Of a stretch of DNA of 64,000 bases, positions 26,932 to 35,495 are shown one piece after another. Location of the stretch: assembly GCA_021731815.1 (NCBI GenBank), contig JAKFWO010000006.1:1806-65805 (forward strand), given 5' to 3'. The notes under the pieces are model-generated. The model did no database searches and had not been told where the DNA came from. It saw only the letters and a list, made by a program, of their open reading frames with translations. A program made the translations under genes and the position numbers. How positions within the stretch are numbered: position 1 is the first letter of the stretch; each line of letters begins with the position of its first letter. This DNA is from Hyphomonadaceae bacterium (lineage in GTDB: Bacteria; Pseudomonadota; Alphaproteobacteria; Caulobacterales; Aquidulcibacteraceae).

Positions 26932-28008
26932 TCACGGCCCCTCATTCTGGCCGCTGTCATCTTCCGGCGCGGCCAGCATGGCATCGGCCAACAGGCCGGA
27001 GCTGCGCCGCACCTTTTCCTCGATCTCGGCAGCGATTTCGGGGTTTTCCTTGAGAAAGCGCCGGGAATTTTCGCGACCCTGACCGAGCCGCGTCGCGCCA
27101 TAGGAGAACCATGCCCCGGATTTGTCGATCACGCCGCCCTTGACGCCGAGATCGATCAATTCGCCGGTCTTCGAAATGCCTTCGCCATAAATGATATCAA
27201 ATTCAACCTGTTTGAAGGGCGGCGCGACCTTGTTCTTCACCACCTTGACGCGGGTCTGCGAGCCAATCACTTCCTCGCGTTCCTTGATCGCGCCGATCCG
27301 CCGGATATCGAGGCGCACCGAGGCGTAGAATTTCAGCGCATTGCCGCCGGTCGTGGTTTCGGGGCTCCCATACATCACCCCGATCTTCATGCGGATCTGG
27401 TTGATGAAAATCACGAGGCAATTCGAGCGCGAAATCGATCCCGTCAGTTTGCGCAGGGCCTGGCTCATCAATCGCGCCTGCAAGCCGGGCAGGCTTTCGC
27501 CCATCTCGCCTTCCAGTTCGGCGCGCGGCGTGAGCGCCGCCACCGAATCGATGACCAAAATTTCCACCGCCCCTGATCGCACCAGGGTGTCGGCAATTTC
27601 CAGTCCCTGCTCGCCAGTATCGGGTTGCGAAATCAGAAGATCGGCGAGATCAACCCCGAGCTTTTGGGCATAAATGGGGTCAAGCGCATGCTCGGCATCG
27701 ATAAAGGCCCCGACGCCCCCGCCTTTCTGTACTTCAGCCACGCAATGCAGCGCAAGTGTCGTCTTGCCCGAACTTTCGGGCCCGAAAATCTCGACAATCC
27801 GCCCGCGCGGCAAACCACCAATCCCGAGCGCAATGTCGAGCCCCAGCGAACCGGTGGAAACCGACTCGATTTCCACGGCCTTTTGATCGCCCATGCGCAT
27901 GACCGAGCCCTTGCCAAAGGCGCGCTCAATCTGGGAAAGGGCGGCTTGCAGGGCTTTTTGTCGATCGCCGGGGGGATGTTCAACCAATTTGAGTGCGGGC
28001 TCCGCCAT
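26932..28008 (-). CDS. recA: Recombinase RecA
   Basis: 358 residues, the usual length. RecA forms ATP-dependent filaments on single-stranded DNA, drives homologous recombination and triggers LexA self-cleavage. Motifs: [20 protein letters not shown] (Walker A), [80 protein letters not shown]. The C-terminus is acidic ([14 protein letters not shown]), as is common. A ribosome site AGGGAGAT precedes the ATG at 28008. An alphaproteobacterial LexA box lies about 90 bp upstream. Confidence 0.98.
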   Translation of the reverse strand: MAEPALKLVEHPPGDRQKALQAALSQIERAFGKGSVMRMGDQKAVEIESVSTGSLGLDIALGIGGLPRGRIVEIFGPESSGKTTLALHCVAEVQKGGGVGAFIDAEHALDPIYAQKLGVDLADLLISQPDTGEQGLEIADTLVRSGAVEILVIDSVAALTPRAELEGEMGESLPGLQARLMSQALRKLTGSISRSNCLVIFINQIRMKIGVMYGSPETTTGGNALKFYASVRLDIRRIGAIKEREEVIGSQTRVKVVKNKVAPPFKQVEFDIIYGEGISKTGELIDLGVKGGVIDKSGAWFSYGATRLGQGRENSRRFLKENPEIAAEIEEKVRRSSGLLADAMLAAPEDDSGQNEGP

Positions 28009-28096
28009 GTTTATCTCCCTGAAGCTTATTCACGGCGCAGACGATTCTGGCAATGGTCCGGCCTCACGCATGAACAATGTGCATGATTTGTTCCCG

Positions 28097-28111
28097 GAAC
28101 GCAAGCAGAAC
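28097..28111 (-). promoter_or_regulatory. LexA (SOS) box upstream of recA
   Basis: On the minus strand the site reads GTTCTGCTTGCGTTC, exactly GTTC-N7-GTTC, the direct-repeat LexA box of alphaproteobacteria. Its near edge lies 88 bp before the recA start codon. Both motif and place fit SOS control of recA. Confidence 0.8.
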
Positions 28112-28251
28112 ATTGTCGTCGATCTGCGTCGAATCGCAGTGCCGGCGCGCGGCCCGGCAGGAGCAATTGCACTTGCCGGTTTTCTGTGGCACCGGGGCCC
28201 GCCGGAAAAGACGGATTGATCGGGCTCTCTCACAGCGGTCATTGGCGTATC

Positions 28252-28719
28252 ATGCACGGACCAAAGCACCGCAAATTCCTGCGTCTGGCCGGTTTTGCCG
28301 GGGCCGGGGCAGTGGCGTTCGCGGTGGACCAGAGTGTTCTGCAGGGGCTGACACTCGCGGGGATGCAGCCGCAAAACGCGCGGCTGATTTCGATCTTCAC
28401 CGCCATTATCGTGGCCTGGCAACTCAACCGGCGGGTCTTTGAATCCCAAACCGGTGCCGGGATCATTGGACAGATAGCCGAGTTGGGCCGGTATTTTGCG
28501 TCGGCACTTGCCGCCCGGGCGGTCGATTATTGCGCATTTTTGCTGATATTGCCGCTTCTGCGCCACATGGAGGCCGATCATTTCGGTCCGCAGGCAAGAC
28601 TGGCGCTCGCAGCGGCGGCCGGAGCCCTTGCCGGCGGAATTCTCGGTTATGTACTGTTCGAACGCCTGGTGTTCGGGACCCGCGCAGCCAGGGGGAAGCC
28701 GGATGGACCTCCATCCTGA
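28252..28719 (+). CDS. GtrA family membrane protein
   Basis: 155 residues from the ATG at 28252. Four hydrophobic segments are visible (LAGFAGAGAVAFAVDQSVLQ; LISIFTAIIVAWQLNRRVFE; YFASALAARAVDYCAFLLIL; LALAAAAGALAGGILGYVLF), with the family's F-x-ISD/LNR-F signature in WQLNRRVFE. GtrA-like proteins are thought to move polyprenyl-linked sugars across the membrane; no glycosyltransferase gene is adjacent, so the substrate is unknown. The gene is divergent from recA and ends 49 bp before rlmN. Confidence 0.82.
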   Translation: MHGPKHRKFLRLAGFAGAGAVAFAVDQSVLQGLTLAGMQPQNARLISIFTAIIVAWQLNRRVFESQTGAGIIGQIAELGRYFASALAARAVDYCAFLLILPLLRHMEADHFGPQARLALAAAAGALAGGILGYVLFERLVFGTRAARGKPDGPPS

Positions 28720-28767
28720 CCGCAGCCAGGTCTTTCGCCGGCGGGAAGATTCAGGCAAGAACGCACC

Positions 28768-29946
28768 ATGACCATTCTTCAGATCCCCTCCCCCGCCAGA
28801 GCGCCGGCCATGAAGGAAGCTGCACCGGCATTCTTGCCGGGCCTCGACCGCGAGGGCCTCGCCGCCGCGATCGCGCCCCATCTCGCCAATCCCAAACAGG
28901 CCCGGATGCGCGCGGGGCAGATCTTCCGCTGGATCTATCACGCAGGCGTGCAGGATTTTTCGGCGATGACCAATATCGCGCGGGAATTGCGCGAGACACT
29001 CGCCAGCCATTTCAGCCTGCAACGCCCGCAGATCGTGTCGCGGCAAGTGGCGTCCGACGGGGTGCGCAAATGGTTGCTGCGGAGCGCTGAAGGGATTGAA
29101 TTTGAAACGGTTTTCATTCCCGATGTCGCGCGTTACGGAGCGCTGTGTGTGTCGAGCCAGGTCGGCTGCACGCTGACCTGCAGCTTTTGCCACACGGGCA
29201 CGCAAAAGCTGGTGCGCAATCTGTCCACGGCTGAAATTCTCGGCCAGATCATGGTGGCGCGCGACGATCTCGACGATTGGGGCAGCCCGGCCGAGGCGCG
29301 CGCCATTACCAATGTCGTGTTCATGGGCATGGGCGAGCCGCTCTATAATCTCGACCATGTGGCTGAAGCCATCGACATTCTGGCGGATGGCGAAGGAATC
29401 TCCATCGGCCGTCGCCGGGTCACGGTGTCCACGGCCGGCGTCGCGCCGCGCATTCCGGAACTCGGGACACGCACCAATGCGATGCTGGCGATCTCCCTGC
29501 ACGCCACGCGCGACGATCTGCGCGATGATCTGGTGCCGCTCAATCGCAAATATCCGATCGCCGAATTGCTGGAATCCATCCGGGCTTATCCCGGCCTGTC
29601 CAATGCCAGAAGGGTGACGTTTGAATATGTCATGCTGCGCGGCGTCAATGACAGCCTTGCCGAGGCACGCGCCTTGGTCAAATTGCTGGCGGGGATTCCG
29701 GCCAAGATCAATCTCATCCCGTTCAATCCGTGGCCGGGGGCACCCTTTCTGTGCTCGGACCGCGCGCAGATCGAGGCCTTTGCCGACATCGTCAACCGGG
29801 CGGGCTATGCCGCGCCGATCCGCAAGCCGCGCGGGCGTGACATTCTGGCGGCCTGCGGGCAATTGCGATCGGAATCGGTGAAGGCGCGGGCGAGCGCACG
29901 ACGCGCGATGCCGGCAGAACGACCCTCTTCGCCTCCGGGACCCTGA
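28768..29946 (+). CDS. rlmN: 23S rRNA/tRNA adenine-C2 methyltransferase RlmN
   Basis: 392 residues. This radical-SAM enzyme methylates A2503 of 23S rRNA and A37 of some tRNAs. The cluster cysteines are in [12 protein letters not shown] (Cys134, Cys138, Cys141), and the catalytic cysteine lies in ILAACGQLR near the C-terminus. Other family marks: [20 protein letters not shown] at the N-terminus, [42 protein letters not shown] and [10 protein letters not shown] serine/proline-rich tail follows the last conserved part. Confidence 0.97.
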   Translation: MTILQIPSPARAPAMKEAAPAFLPGLDREGLAAAIAPHLANPKQARMRAGQIFRWIYHAGVQDFSAMTNIARELRETLASHFSLQRPQIVSRQVASDGVRKWLLRSAEGIEFETVFIPDVARYGALCVSSQVGCTLTCSFCHTGTQKLVRNLSTAEILGQIMVARDDLDDWGSPAEARAITNVVFMGMGEPLYNLDHVAEAIDILADGEGISIGRRRVTVSTAGVAPRIPELGTRTNAMLAISLHATRDDLRDDLVPLNRKYPIAELLESIRAYPGLSNARRVTFEYVMLRGVNDSLAEARALVKLLAGIPAKINLIPFNPWPGAPFLCSDRAQIEAFADIVNRAGYAAPIRKPRGRDILAACGQLRSESVKARASARRAMPAERPSSPPGP

Positions 29947-30103
29947 CCTTTGCCCTCAATGCGACACCGCGCGTGGAGCATTCCCGGCTTTCGCTTCAAC
30001 TCCTGCGTGAAACCAGACTCATTTGTCGAGGCCTTGTTAATATTTTCTGGCTAGAGTTGATTCGAGGGTCTGTTTCGCCGACCCGCGAGATGTCGAGGCC
30101 CAG

Positions 30104-30928
30104 GTGAGTCGCTCAGAGCCCAATTATGAAATGCGTTTTTCGGGTCGCGATTTTCAGGTGATCGCCGATCTTCTGCGCGCGCGAACCGGTATTCATCTGC
30201 CGCCCACCAAACAGGCTTTCGTCTATTCGCGGCTCGCCCCCCGGTTGCGGCAATTGGGAATCAATTCCTTCCGCGACTATCGTAACCTCCTGGAAGGGCC
30301 GAAGGGGGCGGATGAACTCGGCCTGCTCGTCAACCGGCTTACGACCAATCTCACCAGTTTCTTCAGGGAACCGCATCATTTTGAAGCGCTGACTTCGCAT
30401 CTCGCAAGCTGCGGTTCGCGAATCAGGATCTGGTCGGCGGGATGCTCGACCGGGCAGGAGCCTTATTCGATCGCCATGACGCTTGCCGCCTTCATGGCGG
30501 ACAAGGGCCCGCGTGACATCCGGATTCTGGCGACCGATATTGACACCGATGTTCTGGCGACCGCCGGAAAAGGCATCTATTCTGCGGAACATGTCGAAGA
30601 CCTGCCCGCGAATATGCGACGCTTCACCCAGCCATTGGGGGCTGATTCTTTCCGGATGACACCCGCCATTCGCAATTTGATCGCCTTCAAGCGCCTCAAT
30701 CTCATCGAATCCTGGCCGATCGGGGGGCCGTTTGATGCCATTTTCTGTCGCAATACCGCGATTTATTTCGAAAAGCCGATGCAAAAACAGATTTATCACC
30801 GCATGGCCAATTTGCTGCGGCCGGGCGGATTATTCTGTGTCGGCCATTCCGAGACCCTGCACGGCTTCGACCTGCCCCTGAAGGGGCTCGGGGGCTCGAT
30901 GTGGATGCTCCCCGAGGGGGCAGTGTGA
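30104..30928 (+). CDS. cheR: Chemotaxis protein methyltransferase CheR
   Basis: 274 residues from a GTG at 30104 with GAGG six bases upstream. CheR methylates glutamates on chemoreceptors with S-adenosylmethionine. Seen: N-terminal helical domain (FQVIADLLRARTGIHL, RLAPRLRQLGI), NLTSFFREPHHFEAL, IRIWSAGCSTGQEPYSIAMT (SAM loop), ILATDIDTDVLATAGKGIY, IFCRNTAIYFEKPMQKQIYH and FCVGHSETL. In the usual CRNVLIYF the valine is threonine here, a small change. It overlaps cheB by 4 bp (GTGA). Confidence 0.95.
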   Translation: MSRSEPNYEMRFSGRDFQVIADLLRARTGIHLPPTKQAFVYSRLAPRLRQLGINSFRDYRNLLEGPKGADELGLLVNRLTTNLTSFFREPHHFEALTSHLASCGSRIRIWSAGCSTGQEPYSIAMTLAAFMADKGPRDIRILATDIDTDVLATAGKGIYSAEHVEDLPANMRRFTQPLGADSFRMTPAIRNLIAFKRLNLIESWPIGGPFDAIFCRNTAIYFEKPMQKQIYHRMANLLRPGGLFCVGHSETLHGFDLPLKGLGGSMWMLPEGAV

Positions 30929-32001
30929 TTTCTTCTTCGCCACCCATTCGCATTCTGGTCGTCGATGACAGCCGCACCATGCGGGCGATGCTCAGCGCCG
31001 CCATGTCGGACGATCCGGCGGTAACCATTGTGGGCGAAGCTGCCGATCCCTTCGAGGCGCGCCAGATGATCAAGGCGCTCAATCCCGATGTGCTGACCCT
31101 CGACATCGAAATGCCGGGCATGAACGGGCTCGAATTCCTCGAAAAGCTGATGCGATTACGGCCAATGCCGGTGGTAATGGTGTCCTCCCTCACCCAGGAC
31201 CGGGCGGCGGCGGCCATCGCCGCCCTCGAACTTGGTGCGGTCGATGTGGTGGGCAAACCCCAGGACGCGCGCAATGCGGCGTTCGGGCGCGAGCTGCTCG
31301 CCAAGGTCAAGGCGGCGGCGCGGGCGCAGATGCTGGCCTCGCCACTCGACGGTCCGGTCCCGGCCCGGACCCGCCCACCGATCGGGGCCACCCCGGCAAA
31401 GGCCGCCGGAATCTTTCATCCCGATGCGGTGATCGGCATTGCGGCCTCGACCGGGGGGGTTGATGCGCTCCTGAAGCTCCTGCCAGCTTTGCCAATGCCG
31501 GTCCCACCGATTGTCATCGTTCAGCATATGCCGGCAGGCTTTACCGGACGCTTTGCCGAGCGGCTCAATGTCAATTGCCCGTTCCGCGTGCGCGAAGCTG
31601 AACCCGGAATGGTTCTCGAGCCCAATTTGGCCGTGCTCGCCCCGGGCGGGCGCCATTTGCGGGTCGAAAAAAGGCCGAGCGGGCGCTATGTATGCCGCAT
31701 CTCGGACCAGGACGACCTGCCCTTCCGCCCTTCGGCCGATTATCTGTTTCATTCGCTGGCAATTGCCGCCGGGGCAAAGGGAATCAGTGTGATCCTGACC
31801 GGCCTCGGGGACGATGGCACCGAGGGGATGAAAGCCATGCGCGAACAGGGGGCTGCCACCTTCGCCGAGAGCGAGGAATCGGCCATAATCTACGGAATGC
31901 CCAGGGCGGCGCTGATGCAGGGTGCGGCCCGACGCGCCGCCTCCATCCGATCTTTGCACATTCTTATCGCCGAGGCGCTAAAGGAAAATGCTGCTGCATG
32001 A
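30925..32001 (+). CDS. cheB: Chemotaxis protein-glutamate methylesterase CheB
   Basis: 358 residues from the GTG at 30925, which shares GTGA with the cheR stop and has GAGGGGG just upstream; a GTG at 30901 is a less likely start. The receiver domain shows ILVVDDSRTMRAML, the phospho-acceptor Asp in VLTLDIEMPGMNGLEFL, and VVMVSSLTQD. The esterase domain has the catalytic Ser in GIAASTGGVDALL, His in VIVQHMPAGFTGRFAERLN, and Asp in ILTGLGDDGTEGMKAM. It removes receptor methyl groups or deamidates receptors when phosphorylated by CheA. Confidence 0.95.
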   Translation: MISSSPPIRILVVDDSRTMRAMLSAAMSDDPAVTIVGEAADPFEARQMIKALNPDVLTLDIEMPGMNGLEFLEKLMRLRPMPVVMVSSLTQDRAAAAIAALELGAVDVVGKPQDARNAAFGRELLAKVKAAARAQMLASPLDGPVPARTRPPIGATPAKAAGIFHPDAVIGIAASTGGVDALLKLLPALPMPVPPIVIVQHMPAGFTGRFAERLNVNCPFRVREAEPGMVLEPNLAVLAPGGRHLRVEKRPSGRYVCRISDQDDLPFRPSADYLFHSLAIAAGAKGISVILTGLGDDGTEGMKAMREQGAATFAESEESAIIYGMPRAALMQGAARRAASIRSLHILIAEALKENAAA

Positions 32002-32103
32002 TCGCTGTTGCGCAAACAATATCGGGCGCAAATTCCGGTATTCATATTCTGCGGACCCGCGCGAAAGCATCCTTGCCGCCCCTCTCTTGAATGAAACCCA
32101 GCC

Positions 32104-32496
32104 ATGCCCAAGGCCCGTGACCTGAACATCCTCCTCGTCGAAGACCAGATGAGCATGCGGCTCCTCGCGCGTCAGGCGCTCCAGGCCATTGGATTTACAC
32201 GAATTACAGAAGCACGCAGCGGGCGTGATGCCATGGCGGTGCTGGAAAAGGACCCGATCAATCTCATCCTCTCGGATTGGAACATGGAGGATATTGACGG
32301 GCTGACATTACTGAAAATGGTCCGCAAACACCCCAAAACCGGGAAAACGCCTTTCATCATGCTGACCGGCAATGCCGATCGCGAAAAAGTGAAGGAAGCC
32401 ATCGAAGCCGGCGTATCGAATTATATCGTCAAACCGGTGGATGTCATCACCATGCGCAAACGCATCGAAATGGTGATCGGCCCGATCGAGGCCTGA
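32104..32496 (+). CDS. CheY-like response regulator
   Basis: 130 residues, a single receiver domain: ILLVEDQMSMRLLARQAL, phospho-acceptor Asp in LILSDWNMEDIDGLTLLKMV, the Thr in FIMLTGNADREKV and the Lys in NYIVKPVDVITMRKR. NMEDIDG is close to the flagellar CheY pattern (WNMPNMDG). It lies 102 bp after cheB on the same strand. It could be the motor-binding CheY or a phosphate sink; without cheA nearby the partner kinase is unknown. Confidence 0.92.
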   Translation: MPKARDLNILLVEDQMSMRLLARQALQAIGFTRITEARSGRDAMAVLEKDPINLILSDWNMEDIDGLTLLKMVRKHPKTGKTPFIMLTGNADREKVKEAIEAGVSNYIVKPVDVITMRKRIEMVIGPIEA

Positions 32497-32577
32497 GACG
32501 CATTCGCCTGCCCGTCCGGCGGCTTTCATCCACCATTCGGGGAATTGGCCCCACGGCCCTTCTCGCGCAAGCCCGGC

Positions 32578-34428
32578 TCAGCCCGTATTTTCAAGCTCGA
32601 GGCTCAAGGCCAGCCATTCCGCTTCGGCTTCCGCCATCCGCGCTTCGAGCCCCGCACGCTTCTGGCGCAGGGCATCCGCGCGTTTCGGATCGCTGCGCCA
32701 GAGCCCGGGGTCGGCGAGATCGCGGTCAATCGCAACGAGTTCCGCCTCGGCTCTGGCGAGCTTTTCCTCGGCCGCCTTGAGCTTTTTCCGGGCTCCGGGC
32801 GGTGAGGAAGCCGTTGACGCGGGAACCGGCACTGGCTTCGGCACTTCCGCGCGTATCGAAGGTCGGTCGGCAGACAGCACCAAAGAACGGTAATCCGAGA
32901 GATCCCCGTCATAGCCCCGCGCCGCACCGTTGAAGACCAACAACAAGCGGTCGGCCACGGCTTCCGCCAGATAGACGTCATGGGTAATCAGCAGCAATGC
33001 GCCCGTGTAATCATTGAGTGCGAGGATCAGCGCCTCACGACTGTCAATGTCGAGATGGCTGGTCGGTTCGTCGAGGATCAGCAGATGCGGCTTGTGCCAG
33101 GTGGCGAGCCCCAGCAGCAGCCGGACTTTCTCGCCGCCGGACAATTTTTCGACCGATGTTTCCACCTTTTCGCGACCAAAGCCCAATTGCGCCGCCATGG
33201 ACCGGTGCGCGGCGGGTGTCGCCTGGGGTGCGAGGTCGCGGACATGGGACAAAACGGTTTCGCCGGCGCGCAATTCGTCCAATTGGTCCTGGCTGAAATA
33301 GCCGATTCGCATCTGGCGATTGGCCACGCGGTGTCCTGCCAGCAATGGCAATCGCGCGGCGATGGACTTTACGAGCGTCGTCTTGCCCTGGCCATTCGGA
33401 CCGATAATGACGATCCGGTCATCGGGATCGAGCCGGAAGGACACTTTGCGCAAAACCGGCGCGCCCGCGACATAGCCGAGATCGGCATGGTCGAGCGTGA
33501 CCAATGGCGAGGGCAATTCCTCGCCCGCCGTGAAGTGAAAGGGTGCCGCGCGATCGGCGATCGGAACCGCGATATCCTGCATTTTCTCGAGCCGCTTGAT
33601 CCGGCTCTGGGCCTGGCGGGCCTTGCTGGCCTTGGCCCGGAAGCGGTCAACAAAGGCCTGCAAATGGGCGCGGTCGGCATCCTGCCGCGCCTTCAGCGCG
33701 CTCAGCCCCGCCATGCGCTCGGCGCGCTTGCGCAGATAATTGTCATAGCCGCCGGAATGGATCTCGAGCTTCTGCGCATCGAGGGCGAGAATATGGCTGA
33801 CGCTACGATTGAGCATTTCACGGTCATGGCTGACCACGACCAGCGTGAAGGGATAATCGCGGAGATAATCCTCGAGCCAGGCGGCCCCTTCGAGGTCGAG
33901 ATAATTGGACGGCTCGTCAAGGATGAGCAGATCGGGTTGCGAGAACAGCACGCCCGCAAGTGCGGCGCGCATCCGCCAGCCGCCCGAAAATTCCCGGCAC
34001 GGCCGGGCGAGGTCGGCCTGCGAAAAGCCGAGCCCCGCGAGAATAGCCGAGGCCCGCGCGGGCGCTGAATAGGCGTCGAGCGCTTCGAGACGCGCATAAA
34101 GATCGCCGATCCGGTCGGGGTCCACGGCGGTCTCGGCCTCTTTGGTGAGCGCGGCGAGTTCGAGATGCGATTCCAGAACGCAATCGAGAATGGTCGTGTC
34201 GGTAGCGGCGGCCTCCTGGGCGACAAAGCCCATGCGCGCGCCCCGCTTCAGGCGGATGGCGGAGCCCGGCTTGCCGACATCCTCACAGATCATGCGCAGC
34301 AGCGTGGATTTTCCTGCCCCGTTGCGGCCGATCAGCCCAACCTTCCAGCCTTCGGCGACAAAGGCCGTCGCGCCGTCAAACAGGGTTCGCCCGGCAAGGC
34401 GAAAGGTGAGATCGGTGATTTCGAGCAT
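32578..34428 (-). CDS. ABC-F family ATPase (YheS/Uup type)
   Basis: 616 residues with two ABC domains and no membrane segment. Domain 1: LIGRNGAGKSTLLRMI (Walker A) and EFSGGWRMRAALAGVLFSQP (signature) with LLILDEPSNYLDLEG. Domain 2: IIGPNGQGKTTLVKSI and KLSGGEKVRLLLGLATWHKP with LLILDEPTSHLDIDSREALI. Between them is the ABC-F linker (RKRAERMAGLSALKARQDAD...RLEKMQ), and the C-terminus carries a coiled coil (KKLKAAEEKLARAEAELVAI). The YDGDLSDYRSL loop resembles YheS. ABC-F proteins act on ribosomes or, for some, give antibiotic resistance; here a housekeeping translational role is likely. Confidence 0.93.
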   Translation of the reverse strand: MLEITDLTFRLAGRTLFDGATAFVAEGWKVGLIGRNGAGKSTLLRMICEDVGKPGSAIRLKRGARMGFVAQEAAATDTTILDCVLESHLELAALTKEAETAVDPDRIGDLYARLEALDAYSAPARASAILAGLGFSQADLARPCREFSGGWRMRAALAGVLFSQPDLLILDEPSNYLDLEGAAWLEDYLRDYPFTLVVVSHDREMLNRSVSHILALDAQKLEIHSGGYDNYLRKRAERMAGLSALKARQDADRAHLQAFVDRFRAKASKARQAQSRIKRLEKMQDIAVPIADRAAPFHFTAGEELPSPLVTLDHADLGYVAGAPVLRKVSFRLDPDDRIVIIGPNGQGKTTLVKSIAARLPLLAGHRVANRQMRIGYFSQDQLDELRAGETVLSHVRDLAPQATPAAHRSMAAQLGFGREKVETSVEKLSGGEKVRLLLGLATWHKPHLLILDEPTSHLDIDSREALILALNDYTGALLLITHDVYLAEAVADRLLLVFNGAARGYDGDLSDYRSLVLSADRPSIRAEVPKPVPVPASTASSPPGARKKLKAAEEKLARAEAELVAIDRDLADPGLWRSDPKRADALRQKRAGLEARMAEAEAEWLALSLELENTG

Positions 34429-34567
34429 TAGGAAACGCGCCGCGGACAGAGGGAGATCGCGTCTCTATGCCCTGAACCCGGCAAAAGCTGAAGGGGTGCC
34501 GCTCAGGCAGATGTGATTTTTTGCTGCATCGCATCATTTTGCGGTCAGTTCAGGCCCGAAAGATGAT

Positions 34568-35323
34568 TCAGGGATCACCCGCCCCACCTCGCGCCCGCTT
34601 GCCCATAGCGAGATCCACCATGGCGCTGGCGAGGGTCGTCAAAGACCGCGCCGCGAGCCCGGCATCGGGTGCCGACAGCCATAATACCCGGTGAAATCCG
34701 CGCCGCAAAATGGCATAGACCAGCGCGTTGGACAGGCCATGCCCGCAATCATGGGCCTGAAGCCCGGCGATTCCCGCCGTATGCAGCGCTTCGAGTGCGG
34801 GTTTTACGGGCGCAACGCTTTCACGAAAAGCGGGCCCGGAGGGCTCGAGCCGCCGGCCGGGCGGGATTTGCCCCAGCGCGTCCAGCGCGCCGATATCGGC
34901 TTCGTTCCATGCAAAGCCCGAAAGCAGGCAGGGATTTCGCGCGTCACCAGCAGCGCCTTCATCGCCCAGAACGAGGATGAAGGGCTCGACTTCCACGAGC
35001 GCGCGGCCGCTTTCCTCCATTTCCGGGAAGGTGAGGGTTTCGCCAACAAAGCGGTGGATTCCGGTCCAGACCGGCGGAACGCAATGCGTCGCGAGCCCGA
35101 TCCGCGTTGCAAAAGGGGCGGCGCGCCGGAAATGCCCGAGCGCTGCTGCCCCAAAGGCGCTATCCATGACCAGCACGATAATGAGACTGGCGCGTTCCTC
35201 TGAATCCAAAGCGCCAGCGTCTTGTGCCGGCTCCGCAAGCGGGCGCGGGGATCGCGGTGCGGTGGGAGGGCTGAAATCGGATGTCTTGCGCAACATCCGC
35301 TCATTCTGAACCGCGTGTGACAC
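34568..35323 (-). CDS. Unrecognised protein, 251 aa
   Basis: I do not recognise the family. It has no export signal and no membrane segment. A charged, proline-rich N-terminus (residues 1-40) precedes a mixed alpha/beta body with SLIIVLVMDSAFGAAALGHF, then a Cys-His stretch near residue 200 (LQAHDCGHGLSNALVYAILR). The HDCGHG piece resembles a metal-binding or active-site loop, but one motif is not enough to assign. An alternative ATG at 35296 would remove nine residues. It lies 140 bp upstream of the ABC-F gene start, on the same strand. Confidence 0.6.
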   Translation of the reverse strand: MSHAVQNERMLRKTSDFSPPTAPRSPRPLAEPAQDAGALDSEERASLIIVLVMDSAFGAAALGHFRRAAPFATRIGLATHCVPPVWTGIHRFVGETLTFPEMEESGRALVEVEPFILVLGDEGAAGDARNPCLLSGFAWNEADIGALDALGQIPPGRRLEPSGPAFRESVAPVKPALEALHTAGIAGLQAHDCGHGLSNALVYAILRRGFHRVLWLSAPDAGLAARSLTTLASAMVDLAMGKRARGGAGDP

Positions 35324-35416
35324 TAATGTGAAGCATCAATGACAGAATTCCGCAGAAGGAATTTCAGCTTTTCCCGGATCACCATTGCCCGTGCGAGCCC
35401 GGGGAGGAACCCATGA

Positions 35417-35444
35417 GGGCCCACCGGACAATACCGGCGGGCCC
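35417..35444. other. Strong stem-loop downstream of amtB
   Basis: GGGCCCACCGG (35417-35427) and CCGGCGGGCCC (35434-35444) form a stem with one A-C mismatch around a 6-base loop. A short T run (gtttc) follows only on the plus strand, whereas amtB runs on the minus strand, so it may be a 3'-end hairpin for amtB without a U tract. Confidence 0.5.
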
Positions 35445-35470
35445 CGTTTCATTCCGGCATTTTCCGGCCT

Positions 35471-35495
35471 GATCGCGCCTGATCGCGGCTAATCG
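35471..35495. repeat. 10-bp tandem repeat at the amtB stop codon
   Basis: gatcgcgcct (35471), gatcgcggct (35481) and a partial aatcg (35491) run across the amtB stop (35489-35491). Short and imperfect, but in the same position as the other stop-codon repeats in this window. Confidence 0.6.

Noticed and set aside
28030-29862. A 610-codon open frame on the minus strand
   Set aside because: It is the shadow of rlmN and the GtrA gene, and its sequence has no family motif.
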